Below, piece by piece: positions 1-11,352 of a stretch of DNA of 64,000 bases. The translations under genes were made by a program, and so were the position numbers. Location of the stretch: NCBI GenBank assembly GCA_030685235.1, contig MU839108.1:368541-432540 (forward strand), in the 5' to 3' direction. This stretch comes from Copromyces sp. CBS 386.78. Its lineage: Eukaryota; Ascomycota; Sordariomycetes; Sordariales; Sordariaceae. The stretch's first letter is position 1. Every line of letters starts with the position of its first letter. Under the pieces are notes generated by a model. It searched no databases. It was not told the origin of the DNA and saw only the letters and a program-made list of their open reading frames with translations.

Positions 1-2394
1 TCAGAAACAGGCAGTGGAGTCAAGTATCAAGACCGTGACTTCCTGGTGGCTTGCCTGCCTTCACTTGCCAGCCGGCAGCGAGGCCGGGGCAAGGATCCCG
101 TCCTTCGTGCCAGTCTCCTTTAGGCCACACCGTGTGGACTCCGCAGCACTAGCGACCTAACAGACGGCAACCAGAGGTGCCGCGAAATTGATGCTTTCCA
201 AGTAGAAGGCACTGGCCTAATTCCTGTTTAGTTGTTCCCGCCCCATTAGCAACAGCTAAGGAAGGGCGAGGCTACCCCTCCACCCACCGGTGCTTGAACT
301 GAATCATGTGACTTGTTGTCCTCGAGTTCCTCCTGCTCGTCCTTTGGAACCTAGTCGTCCGCCTTCAGGACCTGCGCCTTGGAAGCGGTCTTCAGTTCTC
401 TCTTTGTGGTTGATGAAACTGAGATATCGATTACTCCGATCATTCTTCGATACAGCCACTCGGGCCAGAGGCCACCTACAGCACGAACAACCTTCGCTCC
501 GGCTTTTCCTCCAGCTCCAGATCCAGCGCCAGTTTTCATTCCAGTTGTAGGTAGTGTAAGCTGCACTCGGATCCGGCTAGAAGTCCAGAGACTCCTTGCA
601 CCACATCACCTCCCCGCTTGTGACGGCGTCTGGCTCGACATCATGCGTGAACGCTACGCGGGCAAGAAGCTCATCGTGGCCCGCGACAAGCTCGACCTGC
701 TGTGAGTCGACAACAAAGTGGTAAGTTTGCATCCCATGGGGCAACATGTCGTCTCAAACAATCCAGCTAACAGGAGTAGATGTAGAGTCAAAATGCCCAT
801 CGTTACCGAACGATCTCGCTCCTCCAAAAGATCTCGCGTCAAACCCTTTCAGTCAAGAAAGCCGGCGGTCAGCTCCATCTGCCCGATCACAGGTCCCGGT
901 CCCTCCTCAGCCGCCATCCGGGCCCGGCCGACGAAGGTCTCCTTCCGCGAAGGGTCATCCATCCCAAAGACGATTCCCTTGCAAACAAGCACTGGCGGTA
1001 TTCAGAATGGATCAACATTCAACAGGAAAACATAACAGACAGCCAACGGTCGCCGCGTGCATCAGTCCGTAAGAACAAGACTGTCGACGTTGCCTCCCCG
1101 GCAGACCGTAGGCAGAGATGCGATAACAACACTCCATGAACTGGGACTTGGTTTCCTTTGAAGGTTACCGCGGGAAGGTGCTTAGGCCACCGGCCGCCGC
1201 AAAGGGCTTTTGAGCAAGGCAACGGGAGAGGTCCGCTGGCGAGATCCAGGCTGAAAACATTCCCGACAGCGAGGAAAAAGACTGAGCAACCAAAGGTCGA
1301 GAAAGAGAAGCAAGTCCAGCAAGAGCCGGCAGAGATGCAATTCTTTAGCAAGCCCCACAATCAGTTTATCAATGCAGATGATGCTTCTCGAAAGGCGCCG
1401 CATACCTCCGACCGAGCTCTGGAGCAATTCTGACCAACATGCAGGTGTGCTGCTAGGTTCCCCGAATGCCACTGCCACCTTCCCCACAACACTCGACAGC
1501 CCCTTTCTCGACCTGTGATGTCAGATGTCCTATCTCAACCTGGCGATCGGTTCGGTGCACTTTAGTCGAGTTGCATTGAGCCTTAATCTTATGCGCCGCA
1601 TCAGAAAGAGAGACTGGAGGTCCAGCTTGACGGCGACAAGTTCGTTGAGGTCGCAAGTGGAGAGAAGGTCAAAGGCAGTCCCGTCCTTCCTTCTGCCCAG
1701 TTGATCCAGCCAGGAGTGATTAGGTACGCTATCCACAGTTCCCCGAAGCAGCAAGCACGACCGACACCATGCATCTTGCATGCCTCCATGCCAATCAGTT
1801 CTCCCTGTATTAAACCAGAGCGATCCACTCCACAGCATGGTGGACTTTCTCCCCGATTTTCTCTGTTTTGCCCTTCCACGACGCTGGCATCATCATACCA
1901 CCTCGACAAAGTCTTCGAAGATTGTCCCATGTCGTTGTATTTGGGTTTGCGAACAAGGGTATCGCGGCTCGGCCTGTCGTACCTGCATCAACAAAGAAAC
2001 CACACGGTTGAGTCGACAACCATCAACCACGTTTGAGCTCGACAAGCATATCATCCATGGCGAACATATCCGACAACTTTCCGAGAAAGACTTCCGTTGC
2101 TTCTTCCTTACACATCTTTACGAGCTTGACAGGTTTTACCGGCCACATTGTGCCGCCGTCGTGCTCCAGCGTCCAGGGTTCGACCCCTGAATGGTGTCAA
2201 CAAACCACCCATGTTCCATGCTTGGCAAGCGCCGCCACCCCACCTCACGACTGGACCCCTGAATCTGGTGGCGCCGGAAGCTCCAGTGAGCTTCAGGCTA
2301 TTCGCCAGCCCCTGAATCGGCAGCCACGATCAAAACAAACGATGGGCGGGCAAGGCTTGGCTTGGCAGGGGTTTGTTTACATCGTTAGGAAGCG
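1..2394. other. GC-balanced region left of the retrotransposon nest; gene debris, no intact gene
   Basis: Base composition is ordinary and shows no RIP signature. Short open frames exist on both strands (roughly 746-1072, 1158-1433, 1780-2190 and 2033-2431 on the plus strand). They switch frame, are rich in Ser, Pro and Arg, and show no domain I recognise apart from the fragment at 379-705. The last frame runs into the Copia LTR. This could be a broken multi-exon gene or plain intergenic DNA. I cannot build a consistent exon model. Confidence 0.4.
379..705 (+). pseudogene. Possible fragment of a trehalose-6-phosphate synthase/phosphatase-like gene (GT20)
   Basis: The last about 30 residues of this 108-codon frame read W-LDIMRERYAGKKLIVARDKLD. 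This resembles the segment of family GT20 trehalose-phosphate synthases in which an RYxGKxxIVxRDKLD stretch precedes the conserved GVRQKL block. In this sequence the frame stops two codons later and that block is missing. The N-terminal 70 residues are Pro/Thr-rich and unlike the family. If the match is real, this is a short orphan piece of a gene, not a working enzyme. The similarity is from memory of the family motif and covers only one segment, so a chance match is possible. Confidence 0.3.
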
Positions 2395-2399
2395 AGTTT

Positions 2400-2567
2400 T
2401 GTTAGACGGCAGGGGATATGTACGTATATAGTTACGGGATTTCGGAGGAGCGGATTAATTACGGGATTTATACTAGATGCTAAATATCGAACTAGGTACA
2501 GATTAGTACAATAGAATACACAATACAACTACATTAAACCTCCTACTTTCAAACCTATATTATTATA
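2400..2567 (+). repeat. 5' LTR of Copia copy 1
   Basis: It starts TG (TGTTAGACGG) and ends at the position equivalent to the CA of the other two copies; the terminal CA has become TA. It is 168 bp long and aligns along its length with 23216-23385 and 62085-62251. It is the most RIP-mutated of the three copies. Confidence 0.92.
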
Positions 2568-2619
2568 ATTAAAAATCTTATTAATTTAATCGTTTAAAAC
2601 TATTACTAGCAATTTAATA

Positions 2620-3037
2620 GAGGAGGACAACTCGTACTGTGATGAATGTCAAAACTCACTGTAGAGAAAATCTTCAACATTTAAAAAAAGGAAGTTCCCT
2701 AAGGGTTATTATAGTAAAAATAGTATGTACGAGACCGTTGAATTTTGCTCTATTTCCTGAGTCTCTTGCACCCCTCCCAAGTATCCGGACTATTACAAAA
2801 ATATCAAAGTTTCCAATTTTTCCCCTAAAATACCTCCAAAAGAGTGTTTCTCAGGCTTGCAGGCTTTATACTAGGCTGAAGCGTACAAGAAGAGTATTGA
2901 AAAAATCAGCAAAATTCTAGCTTTATAACAGTACCAAGAAGGGCTCCTAAAGCTATCTAGCACCTAATTTATCTTACATTTGCCTTTTTTCATTACAGTG
3001 GGTTTTGACATTCATTACAGTACGAGTTGTCGTCCTC
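2620..3037. mobile_element. Non-autonomous TIR element (418 bp, 8-bp duplication, hAT-like)
   Basis: The ends are inverted copies of about 45 bp beginning GAGGAGGAC (left) and GAGGACGAC (right, reverse complement), both continuing AACTCGTACTGT and then ATGAATGTCAAAAC. The perfect 8-bp duplication ATTTAATA lies at 2612-2619 and 3038-3045. Copia copy 2 has the empty site (single GATTTAATA at 62297-62305). An 8-bp duplication suggests the hAT superfamily, although P elements also make 8 bp. There is no transposase frame. CpA and TpG are plentiful, so the element is not RIP-mutated although it sits inside RIP-mutated Copia DNA. Confidence 0.9.
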
Positions 3038-3065
3038 ATTTAATAACCTAAAAACCGAAATAATA

Positions 3066-4557
3066 ATGTCTTCTACAACTAAATCTAATAACAACGTTAT
3101 ATTCAACGTACTTAAGAAATAGCCCGCGTAAGAAGATGCTTTTATTTCCTAGGCCTAAAATTTCAGCTTTTAAAAGTATATCGATTTAATAAACTACGTG
3201 CCCTAGCCTATTGACCTAGAAGAACCCAATATCGTTAACTACTAAGGTATACCCCCCGAAGGGGAAACCTCCGCCGAACGTAAAACTAAGGAGCGAAAAT
3301 TTTCCAACGTAGCACGAATCTACGGTTTCTTTTATAAGTACAATTATCGTAATTATATAATTAAGAAATAAAATTAGTATACTAGAATTAAGGCCTTTTC
3401 GGACCTAAGTATTAAAAAGATTACGCTAAATCGATAAATAATAAAAACCGTTAGAAATTAATATTACGAAATTAATTTTATTTAACGTACTAAATTATAC
3501 GAATAGTATAACAACTTTTTTAAATCCGCTTTTTTTAACGATTGCAAAGCTAAAAAATTCGCTAAGGCTACCCTTTTTAACTTTCTCAAACCCCTTACGA
3601 AAAGAAATTATAATTAATTTAATTAGACTTTCTAATAAAAATCGGCTATAGCCCTCTATATTACTTAATAAATCCCCAATATTAACGAACTCGACTTTTA
3701 ATTTCTAAAATTCTATAACGCAATTAAATTTTCTCTTTACAATAATTAAGTAAAGATTTATTAGCTTTAATACAATAAGAAGATCGAAGAAAATCCTAAT
3801 TTTTAGATCTCCTTCCAAACTGTAATTAAAGACTTTTGTAAAGTAATAATAACGAATACTACCTAAGGAAAAAGTCGCACCCCCCCGTTTAAAAGTATAA
3901 CGTTCGCGGCTACATTAAGTAATAAGCTTGCTAAGGAAGACGCTCCTAATAATAATAAATAACTTAGCCCGGGGGTAGAAAGACGGAGAAAGGCTATAAA
4001 AATAACCGGTAAGAAATTTATTCCTAAAAAAACTATTAATAAAAATAAATATACTTTTTCCTCGTCCTTACCCTTATTAAAAAAACCCCGACTATTATAC
4101 AAACTCTATAAGTTTTACGGCTATAAATTAGAATAATATTATTATATAAAATTATAAATAACCTTCGATAGTTAGGTCGAATCCCCTATTATCCGGAAAC
4201 GGGTAAAAATAAATTTAAAAAAGGATAAATACTTTAAAAAAGCTATAAACCGTTTTAAATAAACGAATGAAGATAATGAGAATTAATTCGGTCGCTAAAT
4301 TAGTAAGAGTAATTTTTTAATACCTACTACGGATTACCGTAATACCGTATATTTACTAAAAAATTTAACAATCTTCGATTTAAGTATAATAATTTATATT
4401 TTTAATAAAGTTAATCGATTCAATAACTTAAATCTTATAAATTCTAGTAATTATATATAAGTTAGGGATAAACGTATACTTATCGAAGGATATAATAATA
4501 TTATATTAATAATTTAAAACGATAAAGGGGGTCGTAATTTATACTTTACTAATATCG
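3066..4557 (+). pseudogene. Copia copy 1 Gag, RIP-inactivated, interrupted by Gypsy A
   Basis: A frame opening MSSTTKSNN at 3066 continues as a recognisable Gag-like protein, with readable islands such as KYIDL-NYVP-PID-EEPN and GIPPEGETSAE. It is interrupted by many stop codons. The same protein is encoded at 62320-63408 in the second copy, where a different set of sites is mutated. Gypsy A enters at 4558, so the C-terminal part of Gag lies beyond 19583. Confidence 0.7.
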
Positions 4558-4767
4558 TATCACGGGGTGAGGCACTATTGGGGGTAGGGTTGGATATACG
4601 TTGTTGTACGAAGGAGAGGAAAGGAAGGATATATGCGGAGGACTGGCTATATGGGCGAGAGCCCTGAAGCTAGGCCGTACGCGCATATAACCCTATACGT
4701 AACCGTACTATAACGATAGATATAGTGCGAATGTAGGGTAAATATATTACAGGCTAATCCTATAATA
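4558..4767 (-). repeat. LTR of Gypsy A (low-coordinate copy)
   Basis: It begins TATCACGGGG, from an original TG start changed by RIP. It is collinear and equal in length (210 bp) with 19369-19578. The outer half keeps many G and C bases, while the inner half is strongly AT-shifted. Confidence 0.9.
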
Positions 4768-4999
4768 CTATCCCCCCTTAAAAGAAGTTCTAATAGCTTT
4801 AAATAATATATATATAAAATAATAATTTAATTGTTATAATCGTTCAACTTTATCTCTTCTAATATCTTATTATAATTAATAACCTTTATAAGTAATATCC
4901 TACCTGCCTAAATATTTAACAACCTTCGTAGTATCTTCCCGCATAATAAAGCTAAAGATTTTTCTACCTTCTTATTTATCGGTTCGGTCGGTTTACGAA

Positions 5000-7900
5000 C
5001 GGTTGTAACGCCGTCTAGTAGCGGGGTAGATATATTAATTACGGTAGCGGTTTCGCGGCGTACTAGGCGGGCGGAGCGCCGTCTAGGTAATTTAGGAACG
5101 GACTCAAAAGGCTCGGGAGCGGACTCGGGATCGGGTGCCGGGGCGGTATTAATATATTCGGGCTATTACTAAATTTCGGGAGGTACTAATTTATTAGGGT
5201 TCTCCTTATAGAAGTGTAAGATTATTTTTTCACAATTAATAATATTAAGTTTAAATTCCTAAGTAAATTAGTAATTTTCCTTCTACTATACGCGGTAGTA
5301 TTAATAGATATTATTACTTAGCTAAGTATAATTAATAAATTTTTCGAAATCTTATTCGGTATATTCTTTGTAATTATCTATATAAATTATAATTCTACCG
5401 TTATTTACTTTAATATCCATTAAAATATTTTGGCTAGGTAGGCTTCTACCGATTTAAAATTAAATTATCGAAACGTAAAAGATAAGGGCGTACTTTATAT
5501 TCGAAGGTAGGGTAAAATATATTATATAAGACTCTATTCGTATAATTTTGAATAATCCTTCCTAACGGGGGTAAAGTTTTAATATCGGTCGGCCGTTAGT
5601 AAGGTTAATTATATTAAAGAATACTAAATCCCCCTCCTTATATTTAAGTAAGTCGATTCGGTAATGGTTAACGTTATTTTCGTACTGTATTTAGGTACGC
5701 TTTATTTATTAGGACGCGAAGTCCTAAATTGTTTAAAAATAGTTAGCCAATTCGTTAGCCTTATAGTACTCTTTTAATTAAATGGGTAATAAATTTAGGT
5801 ACGGTAGGGTACGTAGTTCGGTGCCTATTCGAAGATAAAAATTGTAATTGGTAAAGAAGGGAGAAATACCGGTTAATAAAGAAATTATGTTATTATTTAT
5901 AAATTCGGCGAGCGGAAGCTATTTGGCCTAATTAATTTATATTTAATTAATATAAAAACGAAGGAATTATTTTATTTCTATATTAATACGTTCGGTTTAA
6001 ACGTGAATCTAAAGGTAGAAAATAGAGGTTAGTTTACGGGTAATAGTAAGCCGTTTATATAAAATATTTTAGAAATGTAAAATAAATTACGTATTGCGAT
6101 TAAAGAGGATTATATTTAGTAAGCCGTAAAGGTAATATACCTAGTCGATAAAGCGATTAATTAATTCTTTAGCTTTTAAAATTACTATTAGGATATAATA
6201 ACGTATTTTAGTCAATTGGTTAATAACGACGGCAATATATTTAAAGGTTTAGCCGAAATAAATATTTAAAGGTAGCGGAATAATGTAATTAATAGAAATA
6301 TTTTTCTATAGGGCGAGCGAAACTTCAAAAAGTTTAAGTAGACTAACGGATCTTCGTTTTAAAAACTTCGTTTTAGTATAGGAGAGATATCCTTTATAAA
6401 AAACTCTAATATTGTAAACTATCCCCTCCTAATAGAAATTGCATTAAAGAAGGTCGTAAATCGCATTGTAGTTAAAGTACCTTACGCTAAAGGAATTATA
6501 TTAATAATTAATTAAAATGAATTAAAATTCTTTATTGTATAGATTAATAATAATTTTATTGCGCTATTTAGCGATTCTATTATTAGTTACCTAATATTTT
6601 GCGAATATTTTATAAAATACCTTTTTAATATTAGGGGTTTATTATTTATAAGTAGGATCCGATAAATAAGAAACGATTTTTTAGAGGAAAATTAAAGTTT
6701 TGTAGCTATTTAGGATAATATTGTTAATAGATTTATTGTTGTAATTGCTTATTAAGCGGAGGGTAAAATTTAAAGGGTCGAAGTAATTATTTTCGAACTA
6801 TATAGAGTTTAAGAGTGCCTATTAGCGGACTATTAAACGATTATCATTGATATTAGTAGGGCGATTGTTAGGTTTACGGCTTAAGGTATTAAAGCGAAGA
6901 TTTTACGAGCTTAGGGTATATTTAATAAAGAAATTAAATTGTAATAGGAATTAAAATTACTTTATATAACGCTATATAAATTACTTATTAGTTGTAAATG
7001 TTTAGAGGTTTTTATAATTTATTAAAATATCGAAAAGTTATTAAGCTCCTTCGAATTCTAATTTCTACTCTTTTAATGCCTTAATAATAAGAATGTCTTT
7101 TCGCACCGTCATAAATGTCTTCCGGCACTGTTATCAAAAATACTACTAAGTATAACTTTACCAAACAAGAAGTTATCAGTATAAAAATAAGATTAGAATT
7201 TTTGTAATTTTCTACTCAATTTTATAATGCAGTTGCTATAAATATATTTATCTAAAGGAAAGACTCAATTCAAATATTCTAATTTTAAAGTAAATAAATA
7301 GTTTTTTCTTCGTTTATTGTATATTAAGGGCTATAGAGGGCGCCTAAATACGCCCAACACATTATATTACATAAGAAAAATAAATAAAAATTACGATGTA
7401 CTTTTTATATGCTACGGCCTTAATTTGGCTGAGTTACTTCTAAAAGCCTTTTTTAATTACGGTGCCGGAAGACATTTATGACGGTGCGAAAAGACATTCT
7501 CTTAATAATAGCGAACAATTTTTTATTATATATATTGTAATTATACTTTTGAGCCGTATACTTAGACGAAAAGTAGGCGATTAGGTAAAGAATATTGTTA
7601 TTATTGTATTAAGAAAAAGTATTGCCTATAGCTTAATTGGAGGCGTCTATTTTAATTACTGTTTTCTTAGACTAATTGTAGATCTTCAATACGGGTCCGC
7701 TAATAAAAGCCTGTTTTAAAGCTTCGAAAACGGAATTATATACAATGGACTAAAACTATACGGTATCCTTCTTTGTAAGCTCGTATAATAATCCCGCTAT
7801 TATCGAAAAATTTTTAATAAAATAGCGGTAGAAGTTTGCGAAGTTTAAAAAAGATTATAGGGACTTTTTAAATTAGGGAACTACCCAATTAGTAATAGCT

Positions 7901-10100
7901 TTAACCTTTTCTAAATCTATTTCGATACTTCCTAGTATAATAATAAGGTTTAAATATTTCGTTTGTATTGTATAAAATTCGTATTTATTAATATTAACGC
8001 TAAGGTTTATTCTAGCCAAGCGGTTGAAGACGTCGTTTACGTACTATTCGTAGTTTTTAACGTTATTAGAATAAATTAAGACGTCGTCGAAATAAGTAAT
8101 TATATAAATGTCGAAAACGTTATAAAGAATATTATTAATATAATTTTAGAAAGCCTTGGGGGCGCCTTATAAATTAAATAGAATTATTAATAATTCAAAT
8201 AAATTAAACCGTATTATAAAAATTATAAGTTATTCGTACCCCTCTTTAACGCGGATACGGTTAAAAATAGTAATAATATTGAATTTAGTAAAAATCTTAA
8301 TACGATAAATCGTATTAAGGGTTTCTTTAATTAATAGTAATGGATACTGTAATTTAAAGGTAATATTATTAATATTATAATAGTCTATATAAACGCGGAC
8401 TCCTCCTCCTAGTTTCTTTATTAAAAGGATTAGAGTAGATATTTTTAATTATAACGGCCGGATAAACTTCTTCTATAGTATATTATTAATCTATTTTTTA
8501 ATAATGTTAAGTTCGTCGAGGTTAAAAGGGCGTCCGCGAACGGCTAGGGGTATAGTTCCCGAGCGGAATTCGATTTTAAAATCGTAAGAATAATAAGGGG
8601 GAAAGGTTTTAATTCCCTTTTAACGGAAAGTATTTGTATAATACTAATACTATTGAAATAATTTAGTTTAAATTTATTTGTTAATTTTAAGGGGTTTATC
8701 GGCTTTTTTGTGAAATTTCGTAATATTTTCCGAAGTGATTTTACGTAAAGTAATACCGTTAGCGGCGAAGTACTAATTAATAGCTTTTTCGTACTAGGGG
8801 AAATTGGTATCCGTACTAATAATTTTAATGGAATTAAAAATTTTAATAGCTTTTAAAATAGCTACGTTACCTTTATTTACTAGATTGATCTAATAATAAA
8901 AATTATTGTTAAAGAACTTCTTATATTTTTATCCCCTACTTATAAAGACCTCTTTAATTATTTCTAGTATAAATTTATTATTAAGGGCGGATAGGTCTAA
9001 AATACTGTACTCTTTTACTAATTAATCTTCTTCTATTATATATTTAATATTTTCGGCTATATTGGCCCTTATAGTATAAATAACTTAGAAGTCGTACTTT
9101 TCTACTAATTAATTAAAAGCGGCGGCGGATAGTTCCTTAATATTATTAGGGTTAATAAAATTTGTTAGGATATAGAGGCGGCGGATTTAGATTCGATGAT
9201 TTATAATAATGGTGTAAAATCCTCTAGCTATCCGGTAAGGTATTAGGATTATTTATAGTAGAGGAAGGGGGATTACGCTGTAAGGGATTACGTTGAATAT
9301 AATAGTTTAATTGGGGCTTGCTAGTATTTTATTAATTGCGGAGGTTTTTAAACGGTAAGTAATTTAGTTTCGAAAGCGGTTAAACCGTTAGCGGGCTACG
9401 CGTTTTATAATTGTAAAAATAGAAATGTAGTGTAAAATATCCGCTTATAGTTTATTAAAATCGGGTTTGCCTTCGTTTAAGACTTCTTTACAAGTAGCTT
9501 TTCTAAATATTAAGCGTATTATATTAAATTAAGCGGCTAGGTTAATTATAAGGGCTTTCCGTTTAATACTAAGGATTCCTTTTAGGAAGTAATTATATTT
9601 TTTATAAACTATAGTAAATTAGAGTGAATTATAAGGCTATAAAATATTTAGTAAATAATAAACTAATTATAAGTAATTTAAAATAACGGGGTTATTTTCG
9701 ATTAAATTGTAAATAAGTAGGTCGATAATTTCGTAATAATAGCCTATCCTTATTATAAATCTTATAAAATAGGTAATATTACCTTTAGTAGGGCTTTTGT
9801 TAGTAAAATATAAAATTTTAAATATTGTAAATTTATAGAAGGGAAGACGATAGTAATAAATGAAACGTTTATTTATAAAACTTAAGGCGGTATAATTACT
9901 ATCGATTAAGTTTGAGTAATATATTTTATATAATCCGTTGGATAGTTAAATAGAGAGGTTTAATAAATTAAGGTATTTATAATAGCTATTTATAGAAGAT
10001 TTATAAATTTTAATTATATTTAATTATATAATAATATTACCTTCCTCCTTTTATTTTATAAATAATTACTTTTAATTGTAATTTAATTTAAAGGCTATAT
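5000..10100 (-). pseudogene. Gypsy A pol (reverse transcriptase, RNase H, integrase), RIP-inactivated
   Basis: The minus-strand frame at about 8595-8020 reads as a Ty3/Gypsy reverse transcriptase. Its islands are IEFRSGTIPLAVRGRPFNLDEL, RVYIDYYNIN (from the usual RxxxDYRxLN), FNRIRVKEGYE and the catalytic-site block YFDDVLIYSN at about 8070-8095. RNase H and integrase should follow toward 5.5 kb, as in Gypsy elements. I did not resolve their motifs residue by residue. Stops mostly replace Trp, which fits C-to-T change on the plus strand only. The TIR element at 7090-7500 interrupts the region. Confidence 0.8.
7090..7500. mobile_element. Non-autonomous TIR element (411 bp, 10-bp duplication, MULE-like)
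   Basis: The two ends are near-perfect inverted repeats of about 40 bp, starting AGAATGTCTTTTCGCACCG and running through CATAAATGTCTTCCGGCAC. A perfect 10-bp duplication CTTAATAATA flanks it at 7080-7089 and 7501-7510. A 9-11-bp duplication is typical of Mutator-like elements, but the terminal bases alone do not prove the family. There is no transposase frame. CpA and TpG are common inside, unlike the surrounding Gypsy DNA, so it landed after RIP. Confidence 0.9.
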
Positions 10101-11131
10101 ATTTTTCTACTAGTTGATATAATTAATTTCGTTATTTTAGATAGGGCCGACGAAGCCGGGGACGTATGTAGAAATAGGGGCCTATTAATATTGCGGCGTT
10201 GTAGTGTTATTATTATTAGCCGCCTAGGCGTTTATAGCGTTAATTTAATATTATTAGCCGTAGCCCTATTAATTGTAACCCTATTGACTGTAACCGTACT
10301 AGCCCTATTAAGGAGTAGAATTATTATTATTGCCGCCTTTACTACCGCTTCTATTACTGCTTCTACCGTTGTAACCGCCGCGACTACTATAGGTAGAAAT
10401 AGAAGGATCTTTATTAAAATTAATACGGCTATAATAAGCGGCCGAAAAATAATTTTTACGATTGCAACGGGTATACGTGCTAGTCTTTATACGATATTCG
10501 AAAATCTCTTACGAAATTATATTATATATAGTAATATTAATAGCGGATATAGAATTAAAGTCTATTGCGTTGCCGCCCTAATTAACGGACTATTCCGCGA
10601 ATAAAGTAATATTATAATTATTTAAGGAAAACGGTTTATAAAAAGGGTTAGCGAACTTCTCGTAATAAATATTATTTTTATAGTTCTAGGCTAATGAACG
10701 GGTTATTTAAAACTATTTACCGTAGTTATTATTAGTAGAAAGCGGGTATTAGTAAACGATAATATTATAGACGGCTTTAGTAATTTTATTACGAAGGAAG
10801 TATACTTTTATAGTATTATTTATATTGTACTAATTAATAAAGATAGTAAAACAATCTTCGAAAATAGTTTAACGTATATTTTTAATTATTTTCAAATTGT
10901 CTAATTTGCGACGAGTAATAACGGTAAGGTTGGAGTTATTGTACTTAGTATCGAATTCTTTAAAAATGTCTATCGCAATCTTCTATTTCTATTTAGTATC
11001 GTTAATTAAGTATTCGAAAATATTAGCCAATGCCGATTCGATAGTTGCGAAAGGGGGGCCTTCGAAGTATTTAGCGATATACGAAAAACGTTTAAGTTTA
11101 AAAGCGAAGTAAATCGGTTCGTTAATCCAAT
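10100..11131 (-). pseudogene. Gypsy A gag/spacer remnant, low-coordinate side of the Gypsy B insertion
   Basis: Between pol and the Gypsy B insertion point there is AT-rich, RIP-mutated DNA with no resolvable protein motif. Its position corresponds to the gag and protease part of Gypsy A. An open frame on the opposite strand (10191-10604) is Ile/Thr/Ala-rich and is an antisense artefact. Confidence 0.5.
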
Positions 11132-11352
11132 TATCACGGGGATAACACCGTTGGGGGTATGGTTGGATATACGTAGTTGTACGAGGAAGGAAAGAAGGAG
11201 AGGAGGGAGGAGTACGGTCTAGATATAGGGTAGGCTGTACCGTGCCTAAATCCAGACCGAGGCCCACTAGTACGTACATACAATCCTATTAACCAATGGC
11301 CAATAGACTCGACTATACAATACCCAATACCATCACAAATAATCCTATAATA
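11132..11352 (-). repeat. LTR of Gypsy B (low-coordinate copy)
   Basis: It is the same length as 18247-18467. In its inner half almost every difference from the other LTR is G to A on the plus strand, including GG to AA, while C bases are kept. This is a clean view of one-strand RIP. Confidence 0.9.

Noticed and set aside
2172..2186. B-box-like GGGTTCGACCCC suggesting a tRNA
   Set aside because: No A-box at the right distance, no acceptor stem and no terminator.
10191..10604. 137-codon plus-strand frame inside Gypsy A
   Set aside because: Antisense to the element's coding strand, Ile/Thr/Ala-rich, in RIP-mutated DNA; no domain.
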